From Calidifontibacter indicus (GTDB lineage: Bacteria; Actinomycetota; Actinomycetes; Actinomycetales; Dermatophilaceae): 64,000 nucleotides of DNA. Below the pieces are notes generated by a model. It searched no databases and was not told the origin of the DNA. It saw only the letters and a list, made by a program, of their open reading frames with translations. How positions within the stretch are numbered: position 1 is the first letter of the stretch; every line of letters starts with the position of its first letter. Positions 49,819 through 58,807 of the stretch are shown in pieces. Where the stretch lies: assembly GCF_003386865.1 (NCBI RefSeq), contig NZ_QTUA01000001.1, positions 930,001 through 994,000 of the forward strand, read 5' to 3'. The position numbers and the translations under genes are program-made.

Positions 49819-50303
49819 GCGACGTCACCGAAGCGGTTGAGCAGGGAACGACGCAAGAGACATCCACCGTGCTCGACGCCGCGGCCGCCGTCGACCTCGT
49901 CGCGGTCTCGCTCGCCGGCGGTCTGCCGCTGGCCGACGCCCTCGGCGCCGTCGCCGAGGTGAGCCGGGGTCGGGTGCGCCGCGACCTGCGGCTGGTCGAG
50001 GCGGCGCTGCGCTGGGGAGTCGAGCCGCCGGTCGCCTGGCGCGAGGCCGGTGGGGTGTGGGCGCCGGTGGGAGTCGCCTTCACCCTCGCCGCCGAACTCG
50101 GCCTGCCACCGCGCCGGCTCCTGCACGAATGCGCCGACGAACTGCGCCGCAGCGAAGCCGCCCGTGGTGAGGCGGCACTCGGCCGGCTCGGCGTGCTGCT
50201 CGTGTTGCCACTCGGGCTGCTGTTCCTGCCCGCGTTCGCGCTGCTGGCCGTGGTGCCGGTGGTCATCAGTCTCGCCCGCGCGACCTTCGCAGGAATCGGG
50301 TGA
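49815..50303 (+). CDS. tadC: Tad pilus inner-membrane protein TadC-like
   Basis: A 162-residue GspF-type protein, shorter than Gram-negative TadC. AVDLVAVSLAGGLPLADALG near 26-45 starts the domain and a hydrophobic hairpin ends it (LGVLLVLPLGLLFLPAFALL...VVPVVISLARAT). Overlaps tadB by 4 bases. Matches the short Rv3657c class. Confidence 0.85.
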   Translation: MSDVTEAVEQGTTQETSTVLDAAAAVDLVAVSLAGGLPLADALGAVAEVSRGRVRRDLRLVEAALRWGVEPPVAWREAGGVWAPVGVAFTLAAELGLPPRRLLHECADELRRSEAARGEAALGRLGVLLVLPLGLLFLPAFALLAVVPVVISLARATFAGIG

Positions 50304-50355
50304 GCCGGCGGGACCGTCCCGCCGGAAATGCACCAATCAACCAAAGGAGAACCGG

Positions 50356-50568
50356 ATGAATCCGAACACTCTCGGCGCGGCGCTTGTCCGCCGGCTGCAG
50401 CGCTGCCGCGCGGCCGACGGGGAGGCCGGCATGGCCACCAGTGAGTACGCCGTCGGCATCCTGGCCGCCGTCAGCTTCGCGGTCGTGCTCATCGCGATCG
50501 TGAAGTCGGCGGCGGTCAAGACGGCCCTCACCGGCATCATCACCTCGGCTCTGTCGGTCGCGAGCTGA
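50356..50568 (+). CDS. DUF4244 Flp-pilin-like protein
   Basis: A 70-residue precursor. After a charged leader (LVRRLQRCRAADGEAGMATS) comes EYAVGILAAVSFAVVLIAIV, a class-type pilin helix with the Glu at position +5 of the mature form expected after cleavage near GM/ATSEY. It is probably the main pilin, processed by a prepilin peptidase that is not in this window. AAAGGAGA precedes the ATG by 7 bases. Corresponds to Rv3656c. Confidence 0.87.
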   Translation: MNPNTLGAALVRRLQRCRAADGEAGMATSEYAVGILAAVSFAVVLIAIVKSAAVKTALTGIITSALSVAS

Positions 50569-50573
50569 CGCCG

Positions 50574-50960
50574 ATGCGGACGCCGCCGCGAGCCTGCCCT
50601 CGACGTGAGGGCGAGTCGGGCATGGTCAGCGCCGAACTCGCGGCGGCGTTCCCGGCGGTCGTGCTCGCGCTGTTGTTCGTGCTCGGCGCGGCGCAGCACG
50701 GCATCGCCGCCACCCGCGCCCAGGAAGCTGCACGGGTCGCCGCCAGATCGGCGGCCCGAGGCGACCCACCCGGGCAGGTGCAGAGCCTCGCCCACCGGGT
50801 TGCTCCCGGCGCGGGTGTGGCGGTCTACGGCGACGGCAACCGGGTGCAGGTGCGGGTGACGGTGCCCGCTCGCGGACCCACCGCATGGATGGTGCCGTCG
50901 AGCCGGTTCGTCGCCGACGCGACGGCACTGCGGGAGGAGAACGATGACGGAAACCGTTGA
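50574..50960 (+). CDS. tadE: TadE-family minor pilin
   Basis: A 128-residue minor pseudopilin. Arg-rich leader, then GESGMVSAELAAAFPAVVLA as cleavage region and membrane helix (LALLFVLGAAQHGIAATRAQ). The mature part is small (VQVRVTVPARGPTAWMV). Starts 6 bp after the pilin gene and overlaps the next frame by 17 bp. Corresponds to Rv3655c. Confidence 0.85.
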   Translation: MRTPPRACPRREGESGMVSAELAAAFPAVVLALLFVLGAAQHGIAATRAQEAARVAARSAARGDPPGQVQSLAHRVAPGAGVAVYGDGNRVQVRVTVPARGPTAWMVPSSRFVADATALREENDDGNR

Positions 50961-51330
50961 CTGCGAACGAGGTTCGGGAACGGTGCTCATCGCGGGCATC
51001 GTCGGTGCAGCCGTGCTGCTGTTCGGTGCGGGTGCCGCGCTGGCGAGCGCTCAACTGGCCTCGGGCCGGGCCCGCACCGCCGCCGACCTGGCCGCGCTCG
51101 CCGCGGCCGGCAGCACGGTACGCCTCGAACCGGTCGCGGGCTGCGCGGCAGCGGCCACCGTCGCCCGGGCGAACGGAGCGCGCACGACGCGCTGCACCGA
51201 TCTCGGCGGCGGCGACTTCGAGGTGATCGTCGCGGTGCGTCCGGGTTTGGGCCGGCTCGGCGAGGCTACGGCGCGAGCTCGCGCCGGACCCGATCATGCA
51301 GTCGGGCCGACAGCAGGGCCAGCACCGTGA
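50944..51330 (+). CDS. Rv3654c-like TadE-related secreted protein
   Basis: A 128-residue protein starting MTETVDCERGSGTVLIAGIV, with membrane helix 14-36 (LIAGIVGAAVLLFGAGAALA) and the conserved ARTAADLAALAAAG motif that also occurs in Flp/TadG-type proteins. Cysteines in GCAAAATVARANGA and TTRCTDLGGGDF may form a disulfide outside. The C-terminal 20 residues overlap the convergent helicase gene by 65 bp and read like its antisense, so an extended end is likely. Confidence 0.8.
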   Translation: MTETVDCERGSGTVLIAGIVGAAVLLFGAGAALASAQLASGRARTAADLAALAAAGSTVRLEPVAGCAAAATVARANGARTTRCTDLGGGDFEVIVAVRPGLGRLGEATARARAGPDHAVGPTAGPAP

Positions 51331-53605
51331 TCGCGCCGTCCTTGTCGAGCGGCTCGTTGCCGTTGCCGCACTTCGGCGACTGCACGCAGGCCGGGCAGCC
51401 GGTGCGGCACCGGCACTCGCGCACCGCCGCGAGCGTCGCGTCGACCCAGCGGGCCGCGTCGTGGAAGCCGCGTTCGGCGATCCCGGCGCCGCCGGGGAAC
51501 CCGTCGTAGACGACGACCGTCGGTAGGCCGGTGTCCGGATGGAGCGCGGTCGAGACGCCGCCGACGTCCCAGCGGTCCGACTGCGCCACGAACGACAGCA
51601 GCCCGATCAGGGCGTGCTCGGCGGCGTGCAGTGCGCCGGGCAGCCGGGCGCCGTCGACACCGGCGGCGGCGAGGGTCTCCTCGGGAAGGGTCCACCACAC
51701 GCCCCGGGTGCGCAGGGTGTGCACCGGGAAGTCGAGCGGGTGCTGCCCGATGATCTCCCCGCCGGGCAACCGGCGCCGAAACCCGGTCACCTGACGGTGC
51801 ACCACGATCTGGCCGTAACACCAGTCGAGGTCGGCGTGCTCGCTGCGCAACTCCACCTGCGAGATCTGGAACTCCTCGACGCTGGTGGCCCAGGTGGTCC
51901 AGCCCGGATCGCCGGCAGCCACCTCCGCGAGTGCGGCCTCCTGGTCGTACTGGGTGACGACGTGGGTGCGGCCCTGGTGCACGTACACCGCGCCGGTGTG
52001 CACGGTCGTCTCGGCGCGGTCGGCGTCGACGGTGCCGAGCACACGTCCGGTGCGCTTCTCGACGATGGCCACCGGGGTGCCGAGATCGCCACGCAGGTTC
52101 ACGTGGTCGCCGGGGCGATCGTCACGGTCCCAGAACCACCCGCGCGGGCGCCGCCGCAGGATCTTCGCGTCGGCGAGCGTATTGGCGATCGCCGGCATCG
52201 AGGCGCCGAAGTAGTCGACGTCGTCCGGGGTCAACGCGATCTCGTACGCGGCCGCCGCCAGGTGCGGGGCGAGCACGTGCGGGTTCTCCGGGTTGATCAC
52301 CGACGGTTCGACCGGTCGCCCGAACAGCGACTCGGGGTGGTTGACCAGGTAGGTGTCGAGCGGGTCGTCGGCGGCGACGAACAGGGCCAGCGACTCGCGG
52401 CCACTGCGACCGGCCCGGCCGACCTGCTGCCACAGCGACGCGGTGGTGCCCGGCCAGCCCGCGACGATCACCGCGTCGAGCCCGCTGACGTCGATGCCGA
52501 GTTCGAGGGCGTTCGTCGCGGCCACGCCGCGCAGCCGTCCGGTGCGCAGGTCGCGTTCGAGCACCCGCCGTTCCTCGGGCAGGTAGCCGCCGCGATAGGC
52601 CGCCACCTCCACGTCGGGGCTGCTCGCCCGGTGGCGCACCGTGTCGGCCACCCGCTCCACGCCGACCCGCGACTTCGCGAAAGCCAGCGTCTGCACCCCG
52701 TCGTCGACCAGGCGAGTCATCAGGTCGGCGGTCTCGGCGATCGCGCCGCGCTGCACGACGCCCTGCTCGGTGTCGATCATCCCGGGCCGCCAGAGCCCGA
52801 AGGTCAGCGCACGCCGGGGCGAACCGTCCTGCGTCACCGCGGTGACCGGGCGGCCGATGAGGGCGCTCGCGTGCGCGGCGGGGGAGGCGACGGTCGCCGA
52901 CGCCAGCACGAACACCGGGTCGGCGCCGTACCGTGCGGCGACCCGGCGCAACCGGCGCAGCACCAGCGCGACGTGAGTGCCGAACACCCCGCGGTACTGG
53001 TGGCACTCGTCGACGACGACCACCTTCAGTGCGCGGAAGAACGACGCCCAGCGTTCATGGGTCGGCAGCAGGGTGTGGTGCACCAGGTCGGGGTTCGACA
53101 GGATCAGCGCGGCGTGGTCGCGGATCCAGCGACGTTCGTCGATCGGGGTGTCGCCGTCGAGCACGGCCGCCCGCACCGTCGGGATCGCCCAGCTGCGGAT
53201 GCGGGCCTCCTGGTCGGCGGCCAACGCCTTCGTCGGCGCGAGGTAGAGCGCGGTGGCGCCGCGCCCGGTCGGTGCCGCGGCGCCGCGGCTGACCGTGCTG
53301 AGCATCGGCAACTGGTAGCCGAGGCTCTTGCCCGACGCGGTGCCGGTGCACAGCACCACGTCCGTGCCGTCGTGTACCAAGTCGACCGTGCGGCGCTGGT
53401 GGTCCCACAGGGAGGTGATGCCCGAGCCACGAATTGCGGCCTCCACCTGCGGGTCGACCCAGTCGGGCCAGTCCCGTCCTACGGCGTCACGGCCCGGGAT
53501 GCGCTCCACGTGTACCAACCCGCCCGTGCCGACGCCGTCGAGCCGGGCCAGCACGGCCTGCGGGTCGAAGTCGGGGCCGGTGGGCTGGACGGAAGGAGAG
53601 GACAT
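51266..53605 (-). CDS. DEAD/DEAH-box helicase with DUF1998 (MrfA/Rv3649-like)
   Basis: A 779-residue SF2 helicase. Motifs: VVLCTGTASGKSLGYQLPML near 81-100, VVVDECHQYRG near 198, ASATVASPAAHAS near 238, and QQVGRAGRSGRESLAL near 392. Near the end a DUF1998 zinc module is visible as CRCRTGCPACVQSPKCGN. The Bacillus MrfA of this family repairs mitomycin adducts, so a repair role is plausible. The ATG at 53605 was chosen; a GTG 15 bp upstream is possible. Confidence 0.92.
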   Translation of the reverse strand: MSSPSVQPTGPDFDPQAVLARLDGVGTGGLVHVERIPGRDAVGRDWPDWVDPQVEAAIRGSGITSLWDHQRRTVDLVHDGTDVVLCTGTASGKSLGYQLPMLSTVSRGAAAPTGRGATALYLAPTKALAADQEARIRSWAIPTVRAAVLDGDTPIDERRWIRDHAALILSNPDLVHHTLLPTHERWASFFRALKVVVVDECHQYRGVFGTHVALVLRRLRRVAARYGADPVFVLASATVASPAAHASALIGRPVTAVTQDGSPRRALTFGLWRPGMIDTEQGVVQRGAIAETADLMTRLVDDGVQTLAFAKSRVGVERVADTVRHRASSPDVEVAAYRGGYLPEERRVLERDLRTGRLRGVAATNALELGIDVSGLDAVIVAGWPGTTASLWQQVGRAGRSGRESLALFVAADDPLDTYLVNHPESLFGRPVEPSVINPENPHVLAPHLAAAAYEIALTPDDVDYFGASMPAIANTLADAKILRRRPRGWFWDRDDRPGDHVNLRGDLGTPVAIVEKRTGRVLGTVDADRAETTVHTGAVYVHQGRTHVVTQYDQEAALAEVAAGDPGWTTWATSVEEFQISQVELRSEHADLDWCYGQIVVHRQVTGFRRRLPGGEIIGQHPLDFPVHTLRTRGVWWTLPEETLAAAGVDGARLPGALHAAEHALIGLLSFVAQSDRWDVGGVSTALHPDTGLPTVVVYDGFPGGAGIAERGFHDAARWVDATLAAVRECRCRTGCPACVQSPKCGNGNEPLDKDGAITVLALLSARLHDRVRRELAP

Positions 53606-53720
53606 AAGTGCAGGGGGCACCCTAACGGCGGATAGGCGAAAGCGGGTGGTTCAGCGTATGGTGCACTGCGAGCGCATGCTTCGCATGCCGCCTACTCGAT
53701 GTGGATGGGGACTTCGCAAA

Positions 53721-54080
53721 GTGGATCTGACGGTGACACGGCGCCAGCAGGACGGGCGCTCGATCCTTCACCTCGTCGGCGAGATCGACGTGTCGACGGC
53801 CCCGAGGCTACGCGACGAGCTGAGCCGGGTGATCTCCGAGGGATCCCACGACCTGATCGTCGACCTGTCCGACGTCCCGTTCCTCGACTCCACCGGTCTC
53901 GGTGTGCTCGTCGGACGGCTCAAGGCGGTGCGTCTGCTCGACGGTGACCTGGTGCTCGCCGGTGCCCAGGAGCGCACCCTGCGCAACTTCCGCATCACGG
54001 GTCTCGACCAGGTGTTCCGACTGTTCGACTCCGTCGACGCGGCCCTCGCCGCCCGGGTCGAGCCCGACGCCGCGTCCTGA
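53721..54080 (+). CDS. STAS-domain anti-anti-sigma factor
   Basis: A 119-residue RsbV/SpoIIAA-like antagonist. It has GRSILHLVGEIDVSTAPRLR near 13-32 and the phosphorylation loop FLDSTGLGVLVGRLKAV near 57-73 with the conserved serine. It would release a sigma factor when unphosphorylated; the partner kinase is not encoded in the window. The start is GTG 53721 with GGGGA 10 bases upstream; ATG codons further upstream are unconserved. Confidence 0.87.
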   Translation: MDLTVTRRQQDGRSILHLVGEIDVSTAPRLRDELSRVISEGSHDLIVDLSDVPFLDSTGLGVLVGRLKAVRLLDGDLVLAGAQERTLRNFRITGLDQVFRLFDSVDAALAARVEPDAAS

Positions 54081-54111
54081 CCCCGTCCCGACCTCGCGCC
54101 GGCACCATCCA

Positions 54112-54174
54112 GGAATCCGCGTGACTTTCATGCCTTCGTCACCCGTACGAACCCCACAAACTCACGCGGATTCC
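54112..54174. repeat. Stem-loop at the start of the methyltransferase gene
   Basis: Arms 54112-54128 and 54158-54174 pair at 16 of 17 positions; the 29-nt loop has an inner TTCGT/ACGAA hairpin. It overlaps the GTG/ATG starts of the methyltransferase gene, so it may control translation, or indicate that the real start is downstream. Confidence 0.75.
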
Positions 54175-55656
54175 ACCGGGCTGCGGGTGCTTCCGGAAGT
54201 GCTGGCCGCGCTCGACGCCGACCTGCGCGCGGCCGATTTCACGGTCGACGGCGTGCAGCAGCGTCTCGGCCCCGTCGCCTCGGCGGCCCTCGACCGCGAA
54301 CAGAGTGTGCCGGCCAAGCGGGTCGTCACCACCGACGCCCCGCTCGACGTGCTGATCCGGCTGTTCGGGCTCGGCGGCGCCGAACGCGACGAACACATCG
54401 ATGCGGCCCTGCCGGGCTGTCGAGCAGCAGGCCTGCGCGCCCTCGGGCTCCTCGACGACGACGGGCGGGCGCGCTTCGACCTGCACCCGCACGCCGACGA
54501 GGCGCACTCCTGGTGGGTGCTGTCGGACCTCTCCGAACTCGTCACCGGCGGCCCGCTGCCCGACGACTACGTGCTCGGCATCGGTGGGGCCTCGACCACC
54601 CTGGCGTCCTGGACGGTGCGCCGTCCGGCGGGGCGAGCGCTCGACCTGGGCGCCGGGTGCGGCATCCAGGCGCTGCACCTCGACGCGCACGTTCGGCAGG
54701 TCGTCGCCACCGACATCGCCGCGCGGGCCGTCGAGATCCTGGAGTTCAACGCCGCGCTCGCCGGCACCGACTGGCAGGTGCGCCGCGGTTCGCTGTTCGA
54801 GCCGGTCGCGGGGGAGCGGTTCGAACTCATCGTCAGCAACCCGCCGTTCGTCATCACCCCGCGCGTGGCGGGCGTGCCGCTGATGGAGTACCGCGACGGC
54901 GGAATGGTGGGTGATTCTCTTGTCCGCACCGTCGTCCATCAGGTCGAAGCGCATCTCGAACCCGGCGGCGTCGCCCAACTCCTCGGCAACTGGGAGGTGC
55001 CGGCCGGCACCGACTGGCAGGACGTCGTCCGGCAGTGGCTCGCCCCGACCGAGCTGGACGCCTGGGTCGTCCAGCGCGAGACGCAGGACCCGGCCGAGTA
55101 CGCCGAACTGTGGATCCGCGATGGGGGTCACCGTCCCGGTACCGAGGCGTACGAGCGCATGTATGCCGCCTGGCTGGACGACTTCGACGCCCGCGGCGTC
55201 GCAAGCATCGGTTTCGGCGTCATCACGCTGCAACGTCCGGCGACCAAGCGCCGCCGCTTCCAGGTGCTCGAAGAACACAGCGGCCCGGTCGCCTCGCCGA
55301 TGGGCCCGGCCGTCGACGCCGAACTCGCGGCGCTCACCTGGTGCGCCGAGCATCCGGACGAGGTGCTCGACCAGAACTGGCGGGTCGCCGACGACGTCAC
55401 CGAGGAACGGTTCGCCGCTCCCGGCGCCGACGACCCATCGGTCATCCGCATTACCCAGGTCGGCGGGCTCGGCCGGCAGCTGCACATCGACACCGCGATC
55501 TCCGCCTACCTGAGTGTCGCCGACGGCGACCTCACCGCCCGTCAGGCGCTCGTCGCCATCGCAACCCTGCTCGAACGCGACGAGCGCGATCTGCTCGAAC
55601 GTGCGCAGCCGATCGTGACCCGGCTCGTGGAGACCGGCTTCCTGGTCCGCACCTGA
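54130..55656 (+). CDS. HemK-like class I SAM-dependent methyltransferase
   Basis: A 508-residue protein. An N-terminal helical region of about 170 residues (VLPEVLAALDADLRAADFTV) leads to the Rossmann SAM site ALDLGAGCGIQALHLDAHV near 172-190 and the catalytic IVSNPPFVITPRV near 236-248, as in glutamine/adenine-type methyltransferases. An additional C-terminal domain of about 200 residues follows, typical of an actinobacterial family found beside topA. The target is unknown. The start is uncertain (GTG 54121, ATG 54130 or a later codon) because of the stem-loop. Confidence 0.82.
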   Translation: MPSSPVRTPQTHADSTGLRVLPEVLAALDADLRAADFTVDGVQQRLGPVASAALDREQSVPAKRVVTTDAPLDVLIRLFGLGGAERDEHIDAALPGCRAAGLRALGLLDDDGRARFDLHPHADEAHSWWVLSDLSELVTGGPLPDDYVLGIGGASTTLASWTVRRPAGRALDLGAGCGIQALHLDAHVRQVVATDIAARAVEILEFNAALAGTDWQVRRGSLFEPVAGERFELIVSNPPFVITPRVAGVPLMEYRDGGMVGDSLVRTVVHQVEAHLEPGGVAQLLGNWEVPAGTDWQDVVRQWLAPTELDAWVVQRETQDPAEYAELWIRDGGHRPGTEAYERMYAAWLDDFDARGVASIGFGVITLQRPATKRRRFQVLEEHSGPVASPMGPAVDAELAALTWCAEHPDEVLDQNWRVADDVTEERFAAPGADDPSVIRITQVGGLGRQLHIDTAISAYLSVADGDLTARQALVAIATLLERDERDLLERAQPIVTRLVETGFLVRT

Positions 55657-55793
55657 CGCGACGCCGGTGAGGTGCGCCACACCGGCGTGGGCCGATTCAG
55701 CGCAAACCTGCGGCAGGCGTTACCTTCAAGGCGGCTCGCGTCGAAGCAGCGACGAATCCGCTGCACGCAGCCGCAGACAAGGAGCACATCGAA

Positions 55794-58580
55794 GTGTCGC
55801 GCAAGCTGGTCATCGTCGAGTCGCCCGCCAAGGCGAAGAAAATCGGCAGCTTCCTCGGGTCCGACTACGTAGTCGACGCGAGCGCCGGTCACATCCGTGA
55901 CCTGCCCACCCCGTCCGAACTGCCGGCCGACATGAAGAAGGGCCCGTTCGGCAAGTTCGCGGTCAACGTCGACGACGGTTTCGAGCCCTACTACGTGGTC
56001 GACGCCGACAAGAAGAAGAAGGTCACCGAGCTGCGGCGCGCGCTCAAGGACGCCGACGAACTCCTGCTCGCCACCGATGAGGACCGCGAGGGCGAGGCCA
56101 TCGCGTGGCACCTGCTCGAGGTGCTGAAGCCCAAGGTGCCGGTCAAGCGCATGGTGTTCCACGAGATCACCAAGGAAGCGATCCAGCGCGCCGCCAACAA
56201 CACCCGCGACCTCGACACCTACCTGGTCGACGCGCAGGAGACCCGCCGCATCCTCGACCGCCTCTACGGCTACGAGGTGTCGCCGGTGCTGTGGCGCAAG
56301 GTGCGTCAGGGCCTCTCCGGCGGACGCGTGCAGTCGGTCGTCACCCGGATGATCGTCGAGCGTGAGCGCGAGCGGATGGCGTTCAAGGCGGCCTCCTACT
56401 GGGACGTCGACGGTGAGTTCACGGTCGACGGCGGCCAGCAGTTTGGGGCCCGCCTCAGCGCCCTCGACGGCACCCGCGTCGCCACCGGACGCGACTTCGC
56501 CGACACCGGCGAACTCGTCACCAAGGATGTCGTCCACCTCGACTCGCAGCGGGCCAACGCGCTCGCCGAGGCCGTGCGCGCCAGCCACGCCGACGTCACC
56601 TCGGTGCAGGAGAAGCCCTACACCCGTCGTCCGAGCGCGCCGTTCATCACCTCGACGCTGCAGCAGGAGGCCAGCCGCAAGCTGCGCCTGTCGAGCCGGG
56701 AGACGATGCGCGCTGCGCAGCGCCTCTACGAGGACGGCTTCATCACCTACATGCGTACCGACTCGGTCGTGCTGTCGGAGTCGGCGCTCACCGCCGCCCG
56801 CAGCCAGGCCCGCGACCTGTACGGCGCGGAGTACGTGCCCGACGCGCCGCGCCGCTACGCCGGCAAGGCGAAGGGCGCCCAGGAGGCGCACGAGGCGATC
56901 CGCCCGGCCGGTGACCGGTTCCGCACCCCGGCCCAGGTGGCCGGTGAACTGCGCGGCACCGAGTTCGCTCTCTACGAGCTCATCTGGAAGCGCACCGTCG
57001 CCTCGCAGATGGCCGACGCCCGCGGTTCGACCGCCACCGTGAAGCTGGCCGTGCCGGTCGACGCCGCCGGGGCGAAGAGCGCCGAGTTCACCGCGTCCGG
57101 CACCGTCATCACCTTCCGTGGGTTCCTCGCCGCCTACGAGGAGGGCCGCGACGTCGAGCGCAACGCCGACGGCGCCACCGAACGGCGGTTGCCGAAGCTG
57201 TCCGAAGGTGTGCGTCTGGAGGTCGAGGACGCCGAGGCCAAGGGCCACGAGACCTCGCCGCCGCCGCGCTACACCGAGGCCTCGATCGTCAAGGCAATGG
57301 AGGAGAAGGGCATCGGCCGCCCCTCGACCTACGAACCGACGATCGCCACGATCACCAACCGCGGCTACATCAACAAGCGCGGCTCGGCGCTCATCCCGAC
57401 CTGGCTCGCGTTCGCGGTGACCCGGCTCATGGAGGAGCACTTCCCGAGCCTGGTCGACTACGACTTCACCGCCTCGATGGAGGAGGACCTCGACCGCATC
57501 GCCGCCGGCGACGAGCAGCGGGTGGCCTGGCTGACGAAGTTCTACTTCGGCGGTCAGGGCCAGACGGCGCAGCAGTCGCGCGAGGGCTTGCACCGCATGG
57601 TCGAGGACCTCGGTGAGATCGACGCCCGCGAGATCTCCACCATCCGCCTCGGCGAGAACCTCGCCGTGCGCGTCGGCCGGTACGGGCCGTACGTCACCGA
57701 GCTCGCGCCGTCCGGCATCGACCCGGAGACCGGCGAGATGCTCGAGGGCGCCGAGGTGAAAGACCCGCGCCGCGCCTCGATCACCGACGACATCGCGCCC
57801 GACGAGATGACGCCGGAGAAGGCGCGCGAACTGTTGGAGCAGGCCGGCGACGACGGACGCGTGCTCGGCACCGACCCCGCCACCGGTCACGAGATCGTGG
57901 CGCGGGCCGGCCGGTACGGGCCGTACGTCACCGAGGTGCTGCCCGAGCCCGAGGGCGAGGAGAAGCCGAAGCGTGGGGCCAAGAAGCCCAAGCCGCGCAC
58001 CGCGTCGCTGTTCAAGGACATGGACCTCGGCACGATCGAACTCGACACCGCGCTGAAGCTGCTCAGCCTGCCGCGGGTGGTCGGTGAGACCACCGACGAC
58101 AACGGTGAGCCGGTGCAGATCACCGCGCAGAACGGGCGGTACGGGCCGTACCTGAAGAAGGGCACCGACTCGCGCTCGCTGCAGACCGAGGCGCAGATCT
58201 TCGACATCACGCTCGACGAGGCGTTGGCGATCTACGCCCAGCCCAAGCAGCGCGGACGCGCCGCCGCGGCGCCGCTGAAGGAACTCGGCGCCGACCCGGT
58301 GTCGGGCAAGCCGGTCGTGGTGAAGGACGGCCGGTTCGGCCCGTACGTCACCGACGGCGAGACCAACGCGACCCTGCGCAAGGACGACGACCCGTCGACG
58401 ATCACGCCGGAGCGCGGCTTCGAGTTGCTCGCCGAGAAGCGCGCGAAGGGCCCGACCACGCGCAAGCGGGCCGCCAAGAAGACGGCGAAGAAGGCCACCA
58501 CGAAGAAGACCGCCGCCAAGAAGACGACGGCCAAGAAGACAACGGCGAAGAAGACGACGGCGGCCAAGAAGTCGAGCTGA
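55794..58580 (+). CDS. topA: DNA topoisomerase I
   Basis: A 928-residue type IA topoisomerase that relaxes negative supercoils. Toprim domain at 1-150 with KLVIVESPAKAKKIGSFLG and ATDEDREGEAIAWHLLE; active-site tyrosine in EDGFITYMRTDSVVLSE near 319. GIGRPSTYEPTIATITNRGY near 504 is the domain IV block. As in mycobacteria, zinc fingers are lacking and four copies of a C-terminal repeat (GRYGPYVTE) are seen, followed by a lysine tail (KKTTAKKTTAKKTTAAKKSS). The start is GTG 55794. Confidence 0.96.
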   Translation: MSRKLVIVESPAKAKKIGSFLGSDYVVDASAGHIRDLPTPSELPADMKKGPFGKFAVNVDDGFEPYYVVDADKKKKVTELRRALKDADELLLATDEDREGEAIAWHLLEVLKPKVPVKRMVFHEITKEAIQRAANNTRDLDTYLVDAQETRRILDRLYGYEVSPVLWRKVRQGLSGGRVQSVVTRMIVERERERMAFKAASYWDVDGEFTVDGGQQFGARLSALDGTRVATGRDFADTGELVTKDVVHLDSQRANALAEAVRASHADVTSVQEKPYTRRPSAPFITSTLQQEASRKLRLSSRETMRAAQRLYEDGFITYMRTDSVVLSESALTAARSQARDLYGAEYVPDAPRRYAGKAKGAQEAHEAIRPAGDRFRTPAQVAGELRGTEFALYELIWKRTVASQMADARGSTATVKLAVPVDAAGAKSAEFTASGTVITFRGFLAAYEEGRDVERNADGATERRLPKLSEGVRLEVEDAEAKGHETSPPPRYTEASIVKAMEEKGIGRPSTYEPTIATITNRGYINKRGSALIPTWLAFAVTRLMEEHFPSLVDYDFTASMEEDLDRIAAGDEQRVAWLTKFYFGGQGQTAQQSREGLHRMVEDLGEIDAREISTIRLGENLAVRVGRYGPYVTELAPSGIDPETGEMLEGAEVKDPRRASITDDIAPDEMTPEKARELLEQAGDDGRVLGTDPATGHEIVARAGRYGPYVTEVLPEPEGEEKPKRGAKKPKPRTASLFKDMDLGTIELDTALKLLSLPRVVGETTDDNGEPVQITAQNGRYGPYLKKGTDSRSLQTEAQIFDITLDEALAIYAQPKQRGRAAAAPLKELGADPVSGKPVVVKDGRFGPYVTDGETNATLRKDDDPSTITPERGFELLAEKRAKGPTTRKRAAKKTAKKATTKKTAAKKTTAKKTTAKKTTAAKKSS

Positions 58581-58596
58581 CCTCGAGTCGCCACGC

Positions 58597-58630
58597 AGCG
58601 GGACCCGGACGTCATCGTCCGGGTCCCGCT
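58597..58630 (+). terminator. topA terminator
   Basis: Exact 15-bp stem (58597-58611 with 58616-58630) and a TCAT loop, 16 bp after the topA stop. No T-tract follows. Confidence 0.8.
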
Positions 58631-58807
58631 GTCGTTGCGGGAGCGGTGCGCACGCGCCGAAAGACGCCGTGATGTCGCCGAAATCACCGGTCGATTTCCC
58701 CGTTTGTCCTGGCCCGACACGAAACCTTGGGAAATCAGCGGAACCGAGTCGACGGCAGTGAACGTCACAGGGGCAGTTCCGTAACGAAACACACAGGGAG
58801 ATACACC

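Noticed and set aside
58440-58580. Lysine-codon repeats as a CRISPR or mobile repeat
   Set aside because: They are in-frame repeats of the TopA C-terminal tail. No CRISPR array with regular spacers was seen in the window.
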